Positions 55,407 through 64,000 of a stretch of 64,000 nucleotides of DNA are shown piece after piece. Each line of letters opens with the position of its first letter. Within the stretch, counting starts at the first letter, position 1. Origin of the DNA: Nitrincola alkalilacustris (GTDB taxonomy: Bacteria; Pseudomonadota; Gammaproteobacteria; Pseudomonadales; Balneatricaceae); contig NZ_WBOM01000006.1 in the NCBI RefSeq assembly GCF_008973755.1, positions 62,001 to 126,000 of the forward strand, written 5' to 3'. The notes beneath the pieces were generated by a model. That model had not been told where the DNA came from and searched no databases. It worked only from the letters and a program-made list of their open reading frames with translations. A program made the translations under genes and the position numbers.

Positions 55407-56831
55407 GTGAGTTTTAAAGACTGGTCGGTAGCTGTTAAAAACTGGTCGATACCGCCGGCCCTGCAATTTCTGATCGATCTGGCACGGCAGTTTCGTGACA
55501 ACCAGGGGGTGCTCAACGCAGCCGCGCTGACCTATACCACGCTGTTTGCAGTGGTGCCGCTGCTCACTGTGTCCTATGCGATGTTGTCTGCGATTCCGAC
55601 CTTTCAGGGCGTCGGCGATACGATGCAGCAGTGGGTATTCAATAATTTCGTGCCGGCGACCGGCGAGGTGGTGTATGACTATATGCGCGATTTCACCACG
55701 CATGCGCGGGCGCTGACCTCAATCGGGGTCGTGTTTCTGGTCGTTACCTCGATCATGATGATGAAAAATATCGAGGCTGCGTTCAATCGCATCTGGCGTG
55801 TGACCGAACCGCGCAAGGGCGTATCCAGCTTTCTCCTCTACTGGGCGGTATTGAGCCTGGGGCCACTGCTGCTGGGGCTGGGTATTCTGTTGACCTCCTA
55901 TATCACGGCACTGCCGTTTTACACCAGTGCCACCGAAGTGGTGGGCAGGGGGCGCGTGCTGTCGGTTGTTCCCATGCTGCTGTCTGCCGTTGCCTTCACT
56001 CTGTTGTATGCGGCTGTTCCCAATTGTCGGGTACCTGTCCTGAATGCATTGATCGGAGGGGTTTTAGCGGCGATCTCCTTCGAACTGGCCAAGCGCGGGT
56101 TTGCCTTTTTTGTTACACAGTTCCCCTCCTATCAGCTGATCTATGGCGCCTTTGCCGCCGTGCCGCTGTTTCTGGCCTGGATATTCATCTGCTGGGTAAT
56201 CATTCTGCTCGGAGCCGAACTCACGCGCTATCTGACCATCTATCACAAAGCCAGCAACGAGAAGCGTGAGCCACATCTGTATACCGTGCTGTCTGTTTTA
56301 TACCAGCTCTGGCAGGCGCAACAACGTGGGGTGCCACTGCAAGACAGCACACTGCTCAAACGTACCGAAAGCCTGGATCAAGGGCGCTGGGATCGTTATG
56401 TACAACTGCTGACCGAAGGCGGCGTGATCAGACGTACAGAGGAGGGGAGTTATTTACTCTCGCGCGATCTGAGCAGCTTCACGATTGATCAGTTACAGAC
56501 GCTGCTGCCCTGGCCACTGCCGGATCAGATGGCGTCACCTGCACCGGGTTGGTGTACAGATGTCAGCGAGCGTCTGAGTCGTGTGCGTGATACGCGCACC
56601 AATATGCTGGACCTGCCGCTGCAGAAGCTTTTTTCCTGCGAGTCTGAGCCAGATCATTTATCAGATCATTCTGAACTCGATGAGTCTGCGCAGGAAGAGT
56701 CAAAACAGGTAGAAACAGAGCAGGAAGAAACAGAGCAGGAGGAATCCATGCTCAAAGAAGCCGAACAGGCCGATTCAGCCTCCATCAAAACAGGCTTCGC
56801 CAAGCAGGATGATCCGCTTAAAACCGAATAA
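55407..56831 (+). CDS. YihY/BrkB-family inner-membrane protein with acidic tail
   Basis: The 474-residue protein has a YihY core (residues ~1-280) with about six membrane helices and the motifs NAAALTYTTLFAVVPLLTVS and FLAWIFICWVIILLGAEL; older annotation as ribonuclease BN is incorrect. A winged-helix-like cytoplasmic region (about 285-390) follows. The last ~60 residues are an acidic Glu/Gln/Ser-rich tail with tandem TEQEE units (15-bp repeat at 56715-56744). GTG 55407 is supported by AGGAG six bases upstream. Divergent from arsC. Confidence 0.88.
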   Translation: MSFKDWSVAVKNWSIPPALQFLIDLARQFRDNQGVLNAAALTYTTLFAVVPLLTVSYAMLSAIPTFQGVGDTMQQWVFNNFVPATGEVVYDYMRDFTTHARALTSIGVVFLVVTSIMMMKNIEAAFNRIWRVTEPRKGVSSFLLYWAVLSLGPLLLGLGILLTSYITALPFYTSATEVVGRGRVLSVVPMLLSAVAFTLLYAAVPNCRVPVLNALIGGVLAAISFELAKRGFAFFVTQFPSYQLIYGAFAAVPLFLAWIFICWVIILLGAELTRYLTIYHKASNEKREPHLYTVLSVLYQLWQAQQRGVPLQDSTLLKRTESLDQGRWDRYVQLLTEGGVIRRTEEGSYLLSRDLSSFTIDQLQTLLPWPLPDQMASPAPGWCTDVSERLSRVRDTRTNMLDLPLQKLFSCESEPDHLSDHSELDESAQEESKQVETEQEETEQEESMLKEAEQADSASIKTGFAKQDDPLKTE

Positions 56832-56882
56832 TAAAACCTAATAAAAAACAACAATCAGGCACGACCTGAAGGGAGTCTATCC

Positions 56883-58562
56883 ATGCCTCAAGTCCCCTCC
56901 GATCTTGAGATCGCCCGTGCGGCGAAGATGCAACCGATCAACCAGGTTGCCGACAGTCTGACGATACCGGCTGAAGCACTGCTGCAGTATGGCCCCTACA
57001 AAGCCAAACTGAGTAATGCCTTCATCCGTGATCTGCACAACCGGGAAGATGGCAAACTGATACTGGTCACTGCCATGACCCCGACCCCCGCTGGTGAGGG
57101 CAAAACCACCACGACTGTGGGGCTGGGTGACGCACTGAAGCGGCTGGGCCACAAAACCGTGATCTGCCTGCGCGAGCCAAGCCTCGGACCCTGTTTCGGT
57201 ATCAAGGGTGGTGCGGCCGGTGGTGGCTATGCCCAGGTAGTGCCGATGGAGGATATCAACCTGCATTTCACCGGTGATTTTCATGCCATCACCAGCGCCA
57301 ACAACCTGCTGGCCGCGATGCTGGACAACCATATTCATTGGGGCAATGAGCTCGGCATCGATCAGCGGCGCGTGGCGATCCGCCGTGTCATGGATATGAA
57401 TGACCGTGCTCTGCGCCATATCGTCAACGGAATGGGTGGCGTGGGTAATGGCTTTGTGCGCGAGGATGGTTTTGATATCACAGTCGCATCCGAAGTGATG
57501 GCGATCTTCTGCCTGTCGCGGGATCTGATCGAGTTGAATGAGCGGCTGGGTAAAATCATCGTCGCGCGCAACCGCGAGGGCGACGCGATCACGGCTGCGG
57601 ACCTTAAAGCCAATGGTGCCATGACCGTGCTGCTCAAGGATGCCTTCTCACCCAACCTGGTACAGACGCTGGAGAACACGCCTGCCTTTGTGCATGGCGG
57701 CCCGTTTGCGAATATCGCGCATGGCTGCAACTCTGTGGTGGCAACCACCACCGCGCTCAAGCTTGGTGAATATGTGGTCACGGAGGCCGGTTTCGGGGCA
57801 GATCTCGGTGCTGAGAAGTTCTTCAATATCAAATGCCGCAAAGCCGGGCTCAAACCTTCGGTAGCTGTTGTGGTGGCCACCGTGCGGGCGCTGAAGATGC
57901 ACGGCGGCGTGGCACTGGCAGACCTGGCTGCAGAAAACGTCGAAGCGGTCGCTAAGGGCTGTGCCAACCTCACCCGGCATATCCGCAACGTAAAAGCCTT
58001 TGGTGTGCCGGTTGTGGTGGCGATCAACCGCTTTACCGGCGACACGCAGGCGGAGCTGGATGCTGTGCTGGCGGAGGTGCAGGAGCACGGAGCCGAAGTA
58101 TCGATCTGCAACCATTGGGCCGAGGGTGGTGCAGGTGCAGAGGAGTTGGCACAGAAAGTAGTGCATATCGCCGAAAGCGGCACCAGCCAGTTTGCGCCCC
58201 TATACGACAGCAACCTGCCGTTGTGGGACAAGATCAAAGTGATCGCCACCACGCTCTACGGCGCACACGACATCATGGCCGACAAAAAGGTACGCCAGCA
58301 GATCACCGACTACCAGCAGGCCGGCTATGGACACTTCCCGATCTGCATGGCCAAAACGCAGTACAGCTTCTCCACCGATCCCAACCTCAAGGGCGCGCCC
58401 TATGGCCACGAGGTGCCGATTCGGGAAGTGCGCCTGTCGGGTGGGGCAGAGTTTTTAGTGGTGGTGTGCGGCGATATCATGACCATGCCGGGGCTGCCAC
58501 GTAAGCCCTCAGCAGAGCAGATCAGTCTGGATGAAGAGGGGAATATTCTGGGGCTCTCCTGA
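56883..58562 (+). CDS. fhs: Formate--tetrahydrofolate ligase
   Basis: Fhs makes 10-formyl-tetrahydrofolate from formate, ATP and tetrahydrofolate, linking formate to one-carbon and purine metabolism. The 559-residue protein has the nucleotide loop [20 protein letters not shown] (66-85), [20 protein letters not shown] (shortened to the core [14 protein letters not shown]) and [20 protein letters not shown]. Normal length and complete. It follows yihY by 51 bases and has its own GGGAG ribosome site. Confidence 0.97.
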   Translation: MPQVPSDLEIARAAKMQPINQVADSLTIPAEALLQYGPYKAKLSNAFIRDLHNREDGKLILVTAMTPTPAGEGKTTTTVGLGDALKRLGHKTVICLREPSLGPCFGIKGGAAGGGYAQVVPMEDINLHFTGDFHAITSANNLLAAMLDNHIHWGNELGIDQRRVAIRRVMDMNDRALRHIVNGMGGVGNGFVREDGFDITVASEVMAIFCLSRDLIELNERLGKIIVARNREGDAITAADLKANGAMTVLLKDAFSPNLVQTLENTPAFVHGGPFANIAHGCNSVVATTTALKLGEYVVTEAGFGADLGAEKFFNIKCRKAGLKPSVAVVVATVRALKMHGGVALADLAAENVEAVAKGCANLTRHIRNVKAFGVPVVVAINRFTGDTQAELDAVLAEVQEHGAEVSICNHWAEGGAGAEELAQKVVHIAESGTSQFAPLYDSNLPLWDKIKVIATTLYGAHDIMADKKVRQQITDYQQAGYGHFPICMAKTQYSFSTDPNLKGAPYGHEVPIREVRLSGGAEFLVVVCGDIMTMPGLPRKPSAEQISLDEEGNILGLS

Positions 58563-58681
58563 TGAGCCGCTTGACTACCCGCCAGCATGGGTTGGACTAA
58601 GCTAAATGATAATATCTTTTTAATCAGCAGGGGCTAATATCAGTTGAGGATAGCCGGGGGCTTATATCAGAGGGCTAATAG

Positions 58682-58969
58682 ATGGCTAAGATCTGTTTGC
58701 ATGCCATAGTGACGGGCCGCGTTCAGGGCGTCTGGTTCCGTCGTTTCACACAGGAGCAGGCCGAGGCCAATCAGGTGACTGGCTGGGTACGCAACCGACC
58801 GGATGGCAGCGTAGAAGCGCTGCTCTGTGGCGAGGAGAAAAGTGTTCGCCATGTCGAGGCCTGGCTCAACAAAGGGCCAGAACTGGCCAATGTAGCCGAA
58901 GTGGTCTCGACACTGCAGGAGTGGGATGACCAATATACAGCCTTCACTATTTTGCGAGAGCGAGAATAG
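58682..58969 (+). CDS. acyP: Acylphosphatase
   Basis: The 95-residue protein has the active-site loop VTGRVQGVWFRRFTQEQA with catalytic Arg20 and the GWVRNRPDGSVEA motif with Asn38, both conserved. It hydrolyses acyl phosphates such as carbamoyl phosphate or 1,3-bisphosphoglycerate. Small, cytosolic. Confidence 0.95.
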   Translation: MAKICLHAIVTGRVQGVWFRRFTQEQAEANQVTGWVRNRPDGSVEALLCGEEKSVRHVEAWLNKGPELANVAEVVSTLQEWDDQYTAFTILRERE

Positions 58970-59006
58970 AACCATCAGACAGCTTCCAGGCTGATAGAGG
59001 TGCACC

Positions 59007-59927
59007 ATGGACACGATTACCCGGCTGCTGGTCAACCTCAGCGACGAGGCAGACCATGATGTGCTGCTGCATAAGTCGAAAATCCTGGCAGCAATGACCG
59101 GCTCACATATCGAACTGTTTCAGTGCTGCTATAACGCCGCGCTGAGCTCGCTCAACCTGCTGAAAAGTGAAGCGCGCGAGAGTGTGCAGCACCAACAGAT
59201 GCAACGTACCGAAGCGCATCTGGATCTACTGGCCAAGCGGCTCAATCGCAGCGGCATCGCGACAGATACCGACGTGACCTGGTCGCGCCATCAGGCCGAA
59301 GGGGTGATCACCAAGGTGGAGCGCTACGCACCGGATCTGGTGCTGCACCAACTCGCACAGCATCCCTACCTTTTACATTACCTGCTGGCCCCTCAGGACT
59401 GGCAGATCCTGCGTGAATGCCCCTTACCACTGCTGCTGACCAAAGATAACCCCTGGCCTGAACATCTGCGCATTGCTGCCGCGATAGACCCCTTCCATCT
59501 GCATGATGAAGAGGGCTCGCTGGATAACCAGATACTGGATACCGCCGAGATGCTGGCAACCCTGCTGGGTGGTGAGCTGCACGTTGTGCATGCATTCAAT
59601 GTGCTGCCGCAATCGGCGATTATCGAAGAGGGAGGAGTAGCGGACTACCGCGGCTTGCAGGAGAAGGTCAGCGAGCGCCATAAGGATCGCCTGCATCAGA
59701 TCATCACCGAGTTCGATCCCGATCTGGAACCGAGCTGTATCCACCTGCTGGAAGGGGAAACACACAAGGTACTGCCACGTTTTGCCGAAGAGGAGCGGAT
59801 AGACATTATGGTGATGGGATTCTTCGCACGCGGCTTTATCGACCGCTTGCTGATCGGCAGCAGCGTCGAGCGGATGCTGGACTCACTGCCATGCGACATC
59901 ATGGTCGTAAAAAAGCCGGTGTCTTGA
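59007..59927 (+). CDS. uspE: Tandem universal stress protein, UspE-like
   Basis: The 306-residue protein consists of two Usp domains (about 1-150 and 155-306), the UspE arrangement. The second ends with MVMGFFARGFIDRLLIGSSVE and DIMVVKKPVS; the first lacks a complete nucleotide loop. UspE in E. coli affects stress survival, motility and adhesion. Its final codons form part of the hairpin that terminates xthA on the other strand. Confidence 0.85.
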   Translation: MDTITRLLVNLSDEADHDVLLHKSKILAAMTGSHIELFQCCYNAALSSLNLLKSEARESVQHQQMQRTEAHLDLLAKRLNRSGIATDTDVTWSRHQAEGVITKVERYAPDLVLHQLAQHPYLLHYLLAPQDWQILRECPLPLLLTKDNPWPEHLRIAAAIDPFHLHDEEGSLDNQILDTAEMLATLLGGELHVVHAFNVLPQSAIIEEGGVADYRGLQEKVSERHKDRLHQIITEFDPDLEPSCIHLLEGETHKVLPRFAEEERIDIMVMGFFARGFIDRLLIGSSVERMLDSLPCDIMVVKKPVS

Positions 59928-59934
59928 CCGGCTT
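59907..59934 (-). terminator. Intrinsic terminator of xthA overlapping the uspE stop codon
   Basis: AAGCCGGT (59913-59920) pairs with ACCGGCTT (59927-59934) across a six-base loop. On the minus strand the stem is followed by TTTTTTAC, a strong U-tract, so it terminates xthA. The uspE TGA (59925-59927) lies inside the hairpin, which may also work weakly on the plus strand. Confidence 0.85.
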
Positions 59935-59962
59935 GTGTGTCGGTAGTGTCAGCAGCTAAGTA

Positions 59963-60778
59963 TCAGAAGTCGAACTCAGTCCACACAGGCGCATGGTCCG
60001 ACGGTTTCTCCATTCCTCTTACCGCATAATCGATACCACTATCGACACAGCACTCAATCAGCGGTGCAGTTGCCATTATTGCATCGATCCGCAGGCCACG
60101 CTTCGGCTCCGCCTCAAACCCCTTGCTGCGATAATCAAACCAGCTGAACAGGTCATCACGCCCAGGATAAAGCGCCCGATAGCTGTCCTGCAGCCCCCAG
60201 TCCTTCATCCGCTGCAGCCACTCACGCTCCTCCGGCTGGAAACTGGTCTTGCCGGTCTTGAGCCAGCGAAGGCGGTTCGCCTCACCAATACCGATATCGC
60301 AATCCTCACCGGAAATGTTCAGGTCCCCCATCACCACAATCGCCTGATCCGGGCTGAAACGTGTCTCCAGCATCTGCTGCAGATCCGCATAGAACTTGCG
60401 CTTGGCCGGGAATTTGATTTCGTGCGTAATGCTCTCACCCTGTGGGAAGTAACCGTTGATCAGAATATAAGGATTGCCCTTGGGGCTGACAAACTCACCC
60501 AGAATCAGGCGGCGCTGTGCATCATCAGCATCGGTTACAAACCCTTTCTCAACCTTGACAGGCGGCTGTTTAGACAGCAGACAAACGCCGTAATGGGTTT
60601 TTTGGCCATGAAAGTGCGCGTGGTAGCCAAGCGCCTCGATATCCGCAAGCGGGAAATCTTCATCGGTCACCTTGGTTTCCTGAATACCGATCACATCCGG
60701 TTGGTGAGTATTGATCAGCGCTTCCAGCTGGTGCATCCGCATGCGGATACTGTTGGTATTGAATGAAACCAGTCTCAT
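59963..60778 (-). CDS. xthA: Exonuclease III
   Basis: The 271-residue protein is an apurinic/apyrimidinic endonuclease and 3'-5' exonuclease of base excision repair. It begins [20 protein letters not shown] and has metal-binding Glu34 in [22 protein letters not shown] and the terminal [12 protein letters not shown] with the catalytic Asp-His. ATG 60778 matches the family start; the frame is open further upstream without support. Confidence 0.95.
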   Translation of the reverse strand: MRLVSFNTNSIRMRMHQLEALINTHQPDVIGIQETKVTDEDFPLADIEALGYHAHFHGQKTHYGVCLLSKQPPVKVEKGFVTDADDAQRRLILGEFVSPKGNPYILINGYFPQGESITHEIKFPAKRKFYADLQQMLETRFSPDQAIVVMGDLNISGEDCDIGIGEANRLRWLKTGKTSFQPEEREWLQRMKDWGLQDSYRALYPGRDDLFSWFDYRSKGFEAEPKRGLRIDAIMATAPLIECCVDSGIDYAVRGMEKPSDHAPVWTEFDF

Positions 60779-61140
60779 GGTGACGTCTGCCTTTAAAAGT
60801 TCGTGTGCAAGGCGGTCTATTCTAGTCAGCGATGGGGGCTGGAGCAAATTCAGCGGAGCATGCATTGATCACACAGACTGTATGGGCTAAGTTCAGTTGA
60901 ACAATCTGGATGTGTCGACCTGCTGTGATGGAGCATAGGTGGGGGGGCGGCATAATGTCAGCGAGCAATGGACTGTGGTCATCACGCAAAATGTGTATCA
61001 TCACAATTACAGCTTCGGTGATTTTTCACCAGACCATCATTTCTATGATCCGTTCCCTGATGTGGAGCATTACCAACGCGTGTATAGCAATGCCTTGTAA
61101 CAAGGCACGTCATTTTGCCCCCTCATAAGGTGTACCGACC
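60779..61140. other. Intergenic region between xthA and the DJ-1 gene
   Basis: 362 bases that hold a candidate 53-codon ORF (60939-61100), a run of seven G (60941-60947) and a hairpin TGCCTTG/CAAGGCA (61091-61107) about 33 bases before the DJ-1 start. The hairpin lacks a U-tract. Confidence 0.55.
60939..61100 (+). CDS. Candidate small protein of 53 residues
   Basis: A GTG at 60939 with GGAG six bases upstream opens a frame ending at TAA 61098-61100. The product is rich in His, Tyr, Phe and Asp (core QNVYHHNYSFGDFSPDHHFY), unlike random translation, with no signal peptide or recognised motif. Its stop codon is inside the hairpin at 61091-61107. It could also be the 3' remnant of a lost gene. 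Low confidence. Confidence 0.3.
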   Translation: MGGRHNVSEQWTVVITQNVYHHNYSFGDFSPDHHFYDPFPDVEHYQRVYSNAL

Positions 61141-61743
61141 ATGCATATAGCGATTCTTACTTTTCAGGGGTTCAACGAGCTCGACTCACTGATTGCGCTG
61201 GGGGTGTTGAACCGTATCAAGAAACCAGACTGGCGAGTGACGCTCTGTTGCCCCGATGCAGAGGTGATGTCGATGAACGGTGTCACCGTACACGCGCAGT
61301 CGATGCTTGAGGAGGCGGCCACGGCAGATGCTGTGATTGTCGGCAGCGGTATGCAAACTCGTGACATCGTCAGTAATCCTGATTTAATGGGTCGTCTGTC
61401 ACTTGATCCCACCAAACAACTGATTGCCGCACAATGCTCGGGTACGCTGATTCTGGCCAAGCTTGAATTGTTAGGCGCTGTACCGGCATGTACCGATCTG
61501 ATTACAAAACCATGGGTGCAGGAAGCAGGCGTAGAGGTTCTGAATCAGCCGTTTTTTGCCAAGGGTAATATCGCAACTGCAGGCGGGTGCCTGGCTTCAT
61601 CCTATCTGGCCGCGTGGGTTATCGCCAGACTGGAAGGGCTGGACGCCGCAGCTGCCGCGCTGGATTACGTTGCACCTGTTGGTGAAAAGGAGTCATTTGT
61701 GGCCAATGCGCTGAAGAACATTCAGCCTTATTTGGGTGAGTGA
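61141..61743 (+). CDS. DJ-1/PfpI family protein
   Basis: The 200-residue protein has the class I amidotransferase-like fold of DJ-1/PfpI with the nucleophile elbow IAAQCSGTLILAK (Cys99) and Glu13 in GFNELDSL, the usual acid partner. GGCLASSYLAAWVI follows. Members act as chaperones, glyoxalases, isonitrile hydratases or regulators; the specific activity is not determinable. Cytosolic. Confidence 0.88.
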   Translation: MHIAILTFQGFNELDSLIALGVLNRIKKPDWRVTLCCPDAEVMSMNGVTVHAQSMLEEAATADAVIVGSGMQTRDIVSNPDLMGRLSLDPTKQLIAAQCSGTLILAKLELLGAVPACTDLITKPWVQEAGVEVLNQPFFAKGNIATAGGCLASSYLAAWVIARLEGLDAAAAALDYVAPVGEKESFVANALKNIQPYLGE

Positions 61744-61871
61744 TCGCGTCTGCTTGATCTGTGAGTAATCATTTGAATCAAGGGCGGGCTGTTGATACCG
61801 GGGATTTTGATATTCACAGTATTAGATCCGACAGGCTTGTTAACACTCTATATAGGGACAACTGACACAGA

Positions 61872-62291
61872 ATGGAAATAAAAGCATTTGAAGATAGATA
61901 CAAGGATGATGTGATTGAGCTTTGGAGGGAGTGTGGTCTGGTTGCCCCTCAGAATGATCCAGCCAAGGATATTGAGAGAAAGCTGAAAGTGGATCCTGAT
62001 CTTTTTCTTATTGGGCTTGTCGATGAAACGGTCATAGCGACAGTAATGGGTGGCTACGATGGACATCGAGGCTGGATTAATTATTTGGCAGTGAAACCTT
62101 CGCAGCAACGCAAGGGCTATGGTCAATCCATCATGCAGGCTGTTGAAACGCTCATCAGGCAGAAAGGCTGCCCAAAAATAAATCTGCAAGTTCGCTCGTC
62201 TAACAAGGCTGTCATTGAGTTCTATTCTGCTATCGGGTACGGCAATGATAATGTCGTTGGGTTGGGTAAGCGGCTTGAACATGATTCGTAA
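61872..62291 (+). CDS. ypeA: GNAT acetyltransferase, YpeA-like
   Basis: The 139-residue protein starts MEIKAFEDRYKDDVIELWRE and contains NDPAKDIERKLKVDPDLFLI, LAVKPSQQRKGYGQSIMQAV (acetyl-CoA motif) and NLQVRSSNKAVIEFYSAIGY, closely following the YpeA pattern. Substrate is not established. The local base composition is slightly more AT-rich than upstream genes. Confidence 0.85.
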   Translation: MEIKAFEDRYKDDVIELWRECGLVAPQNDPAKDIERKLKVDPDLFLIGLVDETVIATVMGGYDGHRGWINYLAVKPSQQRKGYGQSIMQAVETLIRQKGCPKINLQVRSSNKAVIEFYSAIGYGNDNVVGLGKRLEHDS

Positions 62292-62363
62292 CCAAGCGTA
62301 GTATTCGTCTGATAACCCCTTGACTCAGTATCATAGATGAAGAGCCGTGCTGGAAAAAACACA

Positions 62364-63344
62364 ATGAAAGCAATTATCTATGAGAGATATGGTCCGCCAG
62401 AAGTGCTTCAGTTGAGGGATATCGAAAAACCGATTCCAAAAGACAACGAAGTCCTGATAAAGACTTATGCCACAACGATCACATCAGGCGACTGGAGGGT
62501 GCGGAGCCTGAATGTTCCTACCGGCTTCGGGCTCATCATTCGACTCGCATTTGGTATCTCGAAACCCAGGCAACCTGTACTTGGTACGGAGCTGGCCGGG
62601 GTCGTTGAGTCGGTCGGCAAAGCGGTCAGGAATTTCAAAATCGGCGATCAGGTTTTCGTGTTCAATGATACCGGCATGGGTTGTCATGTTGAATACAAGT
62701 GCATGCCGGAAGATGGCATGGTGTCGCTTAAACCGTCCAGTTTGTCCTTTGATGAAGCTGCAGCGCTGTCCTTCGGCGGGACTACCGCGTTGGATTTCTT
62801 GAGAAGAGGGAAGCTGCAAAGCGGTGAAAAGATACTGATCAATGGCGCTTCCGGTGGAGTTGGTACTGCCGCTGTGCAGCTCGCTAAGCACTTTGGGGCA
62901 GATGTAACGGGGGTGTGCAGTACGGCGAATCAGGATCTGGTCGCGTCTCTGGGCGCCGATCATCTCATTGACTACACAAAAGAGGACTTCACGAAAAACG
63001 GTAAAACCTATGATGTCATTGTAGATACTGTGGGTAACGCACCGTTTTCGCGTACCAAAAACTCTCTGGCCAATAAGGGACGCCTTTTGATGGTTTTGGC
63101 AGATTTGCCCGACATGCTGCAAGTTCCGTGGGTGTTGATCACGAGTAGCAAAAAGATCATCGCTGGGCCTGCAACCGTGCGGTTAGAGGATTTGCATTTT
63201 CTGGCAGAGCTGGCTGAGGCAGGGCAATTCAAACCAGTCATGGATCGACGCTATCCATTTGAACAGTTTGTCGAGGCGCACCGTTACGTCGATACAGGGC
63301 GCAAGAAAGGCAATGTCAGCCTGATTCTGGAGCAGGGTGTGTAA
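62364..63344 (+). CDS. Zinc-free MDR-family oxidoreductase (quinone reductase-like)
   Basis: The 326-residue medium-chain dehydrogenase/reductase begins MKAIIYERYGPPEVLQLRDI, has LGTELAGVVESVGKAV in place of the zinc-ligand GHE motif, and an NADPH Rossmann loop INGASGGVGTAAVQLAKHFG (about 160-179). It lacks the structural zinc cysteines, so it belongs with quinone/enone reductases. ATG 62364 is chosen on family similarity; an ATG at 62337 is also in frame. Confidence 0.9.
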   Translation: MKAIIYERYGPPEVLQLRDIEKPIPKDNEVLIKTYATTITSGDWRVRSLNVPTGFGLIIRLAFGISKPRQPVLGTELAGVVESVGKAVRNFKIGDQVFVFNDTGMGCHVEYKCMPEDGMVSLKPSSLSFDEAAALSFGGTTALDFLRRGKLQSGEKILINGASGGVGTAAVQLAKHFGADVTGVCSTANQDLVASLGADHLIDYTKEDFTKNGKTYDVIVDTVGNAPFSRTKNSLANKGRLLMVLADLPDMLQVPWVLITSSKKIIAGPATVRLEDLHFLAELAEAGQFKPVMDRRYPFEQFVEAHRYVDTGRKKGNVSLILEQGV

Positions 63345-63357
63345 ATACAGAGTTCGA

Positions 63358-64000
63358 ATGAATACAGATAGTGCTGTTACTGTGATGCATGAGTTCCTTA
63401 ACCGTTCACCTCGAACGTCAGTTGAGGTTCAGCTCGTACTTAACGATGAGACATGGCTCTGGCGACATGGTAACGCCGAGCATGTGCAATCCCCGGTGTT
63501 CGAGATTGGCTCGATCGGCAAGACCTTTACTTCAACACTGCTGGCACTTTTACTTGAGCGCCAGCAGGTAAGTCTCTCAGACACGGTGGAGCGCTTCTAT
63601 CCGAAACTGCCATGGGGTAGACAGGTTACTTTGCAACAGCTTGCCAGCCATACATCGGGTCTTCCGGCCAATCCTTTCAGTCAGTGGCAGATGATGAGGC
63701 GAGGGCGCCAGTTAGCTGAAGCATTTCAGGCGGATGACCTGATGGTTTTTCTCCAGCAGTTGCCGGCAACGCTAAAGGCGGGTGGCAATGCGCGCTATTC
63801 CAACGTCGGTATGGCTCTGCTGGGTCGTATTCTCGGTGATGTATATGGGAAGTCGTATGGCGAGGCTGTGCAGGATTTGATTTTACAGCCACTGGGAATG
63901 TATGACACGCATCTTGACCCATCGCACTATGATCCAGAGCGTTTGATCGATGGGCATGATGCAAGTGGCAGACCGGTGCCGCCCTTTAGGTGGAAAGGCA
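63358..64000 (+). CDS. Serine beta-lactamase/penicillin-binding-like hydrolase (3' end outside window)
   Basis: ATG 63358 opens a frame that runs to the window edge (214 codons visible). The class C fold is shown by SIGK (Ser52-Lys55, catalytic) in FEIGSIGKTFTSTLLALLLE and the YSN motif (147-149) in ARYSNVGMALLG; LQQLASHTSGLP and LQPLGMYDTHLDP are typical. No signal peptide is present, so it is more likely a cytoplasmic esterase or peptidase-like enzyme than a true beta-lactamase. It starts 13 bases after the reductase stop and may share its transcript. Confidence 0.9.
   Translation, partial: MNTDSAVTVMHEFLNRSPRTSVEVQLVLNDETWLWRHGNAEHVQSPVFEIGSIGKTFTSTLLALLLERQQVSLSDTVERFYPKLPWGRQVTLQQLASHTSGLPANPFSQWQMMRRGRQLAEAFQADDLMVFLQQLPATLKAGGNARYSNVGMALLGRILGDVYGKSYGEAVQDLILQPLGMYDTHLDPSHYDPERLIDGHDASGRPVPPFRWKG

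Noticed and set aside
57362-58252. 296-codon open frame antisense to fhs
   Set aside because: It is a codon-bias shadow of a complete fhs gene; composition is Ser/Thr/Ala-rich without motifs.

Overview
The window is a gene-dense chromosomal segment of a heterotrophic, motile gammaproteobacterium. Gene content and order (prpB-prpC-acnD-prpF, finR/fpr, yihY-arsC-wrbA-DUF2069, rlmE-rluF, NSS transporter with kynureninase) point to the Oceanospirillales/Pseudomonadales side, probably a marine Oceanospirillaceae-like organism. This placement is inferred from recognised families, not from a database search. I see no tRNA, rRNA, insertion sequence, prophage or CRISPR array; nearly all of the window is core or stable accessory chromosome.

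Layout. 1-2.4 kb: end of an unidentified gene, a secreted NTF2-like protein, a possible decayed gene and a DUF4336 protein. 2.5-9.3 kb: 2-methylcitrate (propionate) operon with its own GntR regulator and a perfect palindromic operator; AcnD plus PrpF replace PrpD. 9.3-11.1 kb: FinR-type LysR regulator divergent from ferredoxin-NADP reductase. 11.3-14.6 kb: Na/Pi cotransporter, small coiled-coil protein, DUF4105 protein. 14.8-19.6 kb: chemoreceptor, Ycf46-like AAA ATPase, type II NADH dehydrogenase. 19.6-26.2 kb: a strongly structured intergenic element, an NCS2 permease, LemA with an M48 membrane protease, and malate:quinone oxidoreductase.

26.8-35.6 kb is a signalling block: histidine kinase plus FIST protein (a NosP/NahK-like arrangement) beside two large GGDEF-EAL proteins. 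35.6-42.9 kb holds RNA modification (RluF, RlmE, a SpoU methyltransferase), an FAD protein and several small genes. 43-50 kb is a tryptophan/kynurenine/anthranilate area: NSS transporter, kynureninase and a divergent Lrp-type regulator, then a secreted dienelactone-hydrolase-like protein, a 58-bp near-perfect palindrome and a trpR-trpE-trpG operon with a TrpR operator over its promoter. 50-53.9 kb holds two unusual overlapping GTPases and the nucleoid protein YejK. 54-64 kb: DUF2069-wrbA-arsC, yihY, fhs, acylphosphatase, UspE-like protein, exonuclease III, a DJ-1 protein, a YpeA-like acetyltransferase, a quinone-oxidoreductase-like dehydrogenase and a truncated serine beta-lactamase-like protein.

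Functional links supported here: propionyl-CoA oxidation feeds succinate and pyruvate into a respiratory metabolism that also uses Mqo and Ndh; kynureninase and TrpEG both yield anthranilate; the FIST-kinase pair sits beside c-di-GMP enzymes. The most attractive leads are the three-way-junction element at 19661-19765, the paired GTPases, the FIST/c-di-GMP block, and the regulatory palindromes at the prp, kyn and trp loci.
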